Source: Collinsella sp.
GTDB lineage: Bacteria > Actinomycetota > Coriobacteriia > Coriobacteriales > Coriobacteriaceae
Assembly: GCA_019414545.1 (NCBI GenBank)
Contig: DXLV01000034.1
Span: forward strand, 10,782-18,426
Length of the DNA: 7,645 nt
Direction of reading: 5' to 3'
The notes below the pieces were generated by a model. It was given only the letters and a program-made list of their open reading frames with translations. It had not been told where the DNA came from and ran no database searches. Within the stretch, counting starts at the first letter, position 1; the number at the start of each line of letters is the position of its first letter. Position numbers and translations under genes: made by a program. This document shows, piece after piece, positions 5,869-7,645 of this stretch.

Positions 5869-5897
5869 TTGCGCGTTTCCGCAGCTATTGGTATAGT
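5869..5897 (+). promoter_or_regulatory. Promoter of the rimP-nusA operon
   Basis: TTGCGC (5869-5874), a 17-nt spacer and TATAGT (5892-5897, 5 of 6 to the -10) form the best sigma70-like promoter in the window. Transcription would begin near 5904. A small dyad, TTTGC-TT-GCAAA (5897-5908), lies across the predicted start and could be an operator. The stretch 5782-5868 before it holds no gene that I can see. Confidence 0.6.
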
Positions 5898-5922
5898 TTG
5901 CTTGCAAATGAAGTTGTAATTT

Positions 5923-5955
5923 AAAGAAGTGGGGTTTCGGCCCCGCTTCTTTTTT
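5923..5955 (+). terminator. Terminator-like hairpin between promoter and rimP (candidate attenuator)
   Basis: The arms 5923-5934 and 5941-5952 form a 12-bp stem with one U-G wobble and a TTTCGG loop, and the run of six T (5950-5955) completes an intrinsic terminator. It lies only about 20 nt after the predicted start of transcription and 20 nt before rimP. Because no gene precedes it except leuS, which already has a terminator, it most likely acts on rimP-nusA transcripts as an attenuator. Alternatively it is a second back-up terminator for leuS with the true rimP promoter missed. Confidence 0.75.
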
Positions 5956-5963
5956 GTATGGAT

Positions 5964-5968
5964 GGAGG
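5964..5968 (+). promoter_or_regulatory. Ribosome binding site fixing the rimP start
   Basis: GGAGG stands 7 nt before the ATG at 5976 and so selects this start. An in-frame ATG at 5958 would place the start directly on the terminator tail with no ribosome binding site. Confidence 0.8.
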
Positions 5969-5975
5969 TGCCGCA

Positions 5976-6470
5976 ATGGTCAAGACCAAGACCGAGCAGG
6001 CGATCATCGACGCGCTCGAGGCCGTCGCTCCCCAGCACGATGTCGACATCGTCGACGTCGAGCTCGTGGGCGCCACCAAGGCCCCCTGCGTGCGCGTGCG
6101 TATCGAGGGTGCCGAGGGTCAGAGCCTGTCTCTCAACGACGTCACGGCCAACACCAAGTGGGTCGGCGATGTGATTGAGGAGCTCGACCCTATCTCTTCG
6201 AGCTATACGCTTGAGGTGTCGAGCCCGGGCATGGCGCGCCCGCTGCGCCGCCCGAGTGACTTTGCCCGCTTTGTGGGCGAGAACTGCGAGCTCACCTCTA
6301 CAGCCACCGAGGGCCGTCGCAAGTACGCCGGCAAGATTGCCGCTGCGACCGAGACCGAGGTGACCCTCGAGCTCGAGGACGGCGAGTCCGTTACCCTCGA
6401 TTTCTCTAATGTTAAAAAGTGCAAGTTGAAGCCCACCTACGACTTCAAGCCCGCGAAGGAAGGAAAGTAA
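5976..6470 (+). CDS. rimP: Ribosome maturation factor RimP
   Basis: RimP is a cytoplasmic factor that binds the free 30S subunit and helps assemble its head region, including S19 and S12 incorporation. The 164-residue product is of normal family length. The N-terminal alpha/beta domain carries the hallmark YTLEVSSPGMARPL followed by DFARFVG (about residues 75-100; family Y.LEVSSPGLDRPL). The C-terminal SH3-like domain is marked by KYAGKIAAATETEVTLELEDGESVTLDFSNVKK read in two strands-rich segments (about 117-149). The C-terminal tail is basic. It is followed by nusA after a single base, the conserved rimP-nusA arrangement seen across bacteria, so the two are co-transcribed. Expression is probably governed by the promoter at 5869-5897 and the hairpin at 5923-5955. 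Nothing in the protein is unusual. Confidence 0.95.
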   Translation: MVKTKTEQAIIDALEAVAPQHDVDIVDVELVGATKAPCVRVRIEGAEGQSLSLNDVTANTKWVGDVIEELDPISSSYTLEVSSPGMARPLRRPSDFARFVGENCELTSTATEGRRKYAGKIAAATETEVTLELEDGESVTLDFSNVKKCKLKPTYDFKPAKEGK

Positions 6471-6471
6471 G

Positions 6472-7645
6472 ATGGCAGCATCCGACATGATGTCCGCCCT
6501 GATGGAGCTTTGCCAGGAGAAGCACATCGACCAGCTCTACCTGATCGACCGCCTGGAGCAGTCGCTCGCCAAGAGCTATGCCGAGATCCTGCATCTTGAG
6601 TGGGGCGCCAAGGTGACCATCGACCGCACCACCGGCAAGATCTACGTCTACCGCCTGGAGCCGATCGACGATTCCATGGACGAGGAGGGCAACTTCACCG
6701 AGTTCGAGGAGATCGACGTTACCCCCAAGAACACGAGCCGCATCGCTGCCCAGCACGCCAAGGCCGAGATCAACGCCATCGTGCGCAACTCCGCCCGAGA
6801 GCAGATCTACGAGGAGTTCTCCGGCCGCATCGGTGACCTCATCAGCGGTACCGTGCTGCAGTCCACGCCCGACTTCACGATCGTCAAGATTCGCGAAGGC
6901 GTCGAGGCCGAGCTGCCGCACTTCGATCAGCGCCGTTACGAGAACGAGCGCAACGAGCGTCCGATGGGCGAGCGCTACCTGCACAACCAGCACATCAAGG
7001 CCGTGATCATCGACGTTCGCGACCCCAACTCCAACCTGCAGCCGGTTCGTGGCGAGCACAGCCGTCCGCCGATTGTCATCTCCCGTACCCACCCTGAGCT
7101 CATGCGTCGTCTGTTTGAGCAGGAGGTGCCCGAGATCTATGAGGGCACCGTCCAGATCAAGTCGATCGCCCGCGAGCCCGGCCAGCGCTCCAAGGTCGCC
7201 GTCCACTCGCTTGACGACCGTCTGGATCCCGTGGGCGCCTGCGTCGGCCCCAAGGGCAGCCGTGTTCGCGCTGTCGTGGGCGAGCTCCGCGGCGAGCGCG
7301 TCGACGTCATCCTGTGGGATGCCGATCCTGCCGTCTACGTTGCCAACGCCCTGTCGCCCGCTAAGGTCACCCGCGTCCTCATCGACGAGGAGAAGGCCTA
7401 CGCCGGCGTCATCGTGCCCGACGACCAGCTGTCCCTCGCCATCGGCAAGGAGGGCCAGAACGCCCGCCTCGCCGCGCGCCTGACCGGCTGGCACATCGAC
7501 ATCAAGTCCGAGACGCTTGCCGCCGACATCCTCAAGAACGTCCCCGTTCACGAGGAGCCCGCCGCCGACCTGATCGGTGACGAGGAGGACGAGGACGTCC
7601 GTCGCTGCGAGTACGTGTCCGAGGACGGCATCCAGTGCCGCAACC
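6472..7645 (+). CDS. nusA: Transcription termination/antitermination factor NusA (3' end cut by window)
   Basis: NusA binds RNA polymerase and nascent RNA, modulating pausing, intrinsic termination and antitermination. 391 codons are visible and the frame is open at the right edge. Domains in order: RNA polymerase-binding N-terminal domain (1-120), S1 domain (about 123-205), then PEIYEGTVQIKSIAREPGQRS leading into KH1 with its GPKG loop (259-262), and KH2 with IGKEGQNARLAARLTGW (324-340). This is the Actinobacteria-like form; the acidic repeats of the E. coli C-terminus are not seen. After KH2 an acidic linker (361-375) is followed by RRCEYVSEDGIQCRN (377-391), where Cys379 and Cys389 (C-x9-C with Gly386) resemble the first half of a small Cys/His zinc motif. 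The start is the ATG one base after the rimP stop, with a GGAAGG-rich ribosome binding site inside the end of rimP. Identification is secure; the tail is incomplete. Confidence 0.96.
   Translation, partial: MAASDMMSALMELCQEKHIDQLYLIDRLEQSLAKSYAEILHLEWGAKVTIDRTTGKIYVYRLEPIDDSMDEEGNFTEFEEIDVTPKNTSRIAAQHAKAEINAIVRNSAREQIYEEFSGRIGDLISGTVLQSTPDFTIVKIREGVEAELPHFDQRRYENERNERPMGERYLHNQHIKAVIIDVRDPNSNLQPVRGEHSRPPIVISRTHPELMRRLFEQEVPEIYEGTVQIKSIAREPGQRSKVAVHSLDDRLDPVGACVGPKGSRVRAVVGELRGERVDVILWDADPAVYVANALSPAKVTRVLIDEEKAYAGVIVPDDQLSLAIGKEGQNARLAARLTGWHIDIKSETLAADILKNVPVHEEPAADLIGDEEDEDVRRCEYVSEDGIQCRN

Noticed and set aside
6445..7551. A 368-codon open frame on the minus strand opposite nusA
   Set aside because: Same shadow effect of high GC3; the translation has no recognisable domain while the plus strand encodes NusA throughout.

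Overview
The window is 7.6 kb of high-GC bacterial chromosome with strongly GC3-biased codons. The family content points to a coriobacterial actinobacterium, most likely Collinsella or a close relative. This assignment is by recognition of the proteins (Tritrichomonas-type IMP dehydrogenase, Actinobacteria-like NusA), not by a database search.

Layout from left to right. Positions 1-602 hold the C-terminal part of a Cys/Met-metabolism PLP-dependent enzyme, cut by the window edge. Positions 603-825 are a non-coding gap between convergent genes, filled largely by a 150-nt inverted-repeat element (624-772). On the minus strand, 826-1173 encodes a single-domain ModE-like winged-helix regulator. 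It is transcribed divergently from guaB (1367-2878, IMP dehydrogenase), and their candidate promoters overlap at about 1244-1287. guaB ends at a strong intrinsic terminator (2927-2970). Immediately after it lies a candidate extended -10 promoter and a 118-nt near-perfect hairpin (2997-3114), which forms the leader of leuS (3141-5717, leucyl-tRNA synthetase). leuS has its own terminator (5745-5781). A good sigma70-type promoter (5869-5897) follows, then a terminator-like hairpin (5923-5955) just ahead of rimP (5976-6470). nusA (6472-7645) starts 1 nt after rimP and runs off the right edge.

The genes are mostly core housekeeping: guanine nucleotide synthesis (guaB), leucine charging (leuS), 30S maturation (rimP) and transcription elongation/termination control (nusA). 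rimP-nusA is the conserved start of the nusA-infB operon. I see no CRISPR array, tRNA or rRNA gene, insertion sequence or phage gene.

The parts that ordinary annotation does not explain are mainly non-coding: the inverted-repeat element at 624-772, the giant hairpin in front of leuS, the palindrome cluster in the guaB leader, and the putative attenuator in front of rimP. Among proteins, the points of interest are the IMP dehydrogenase that aligns position for position with a protozoan parasite enzyme, the stand-alone ModE-like regulator, and a NusA tail that appears to begin a Cys-based metal-binding motif. I did not find a clearly new defence, mobile or biosynthetic system.
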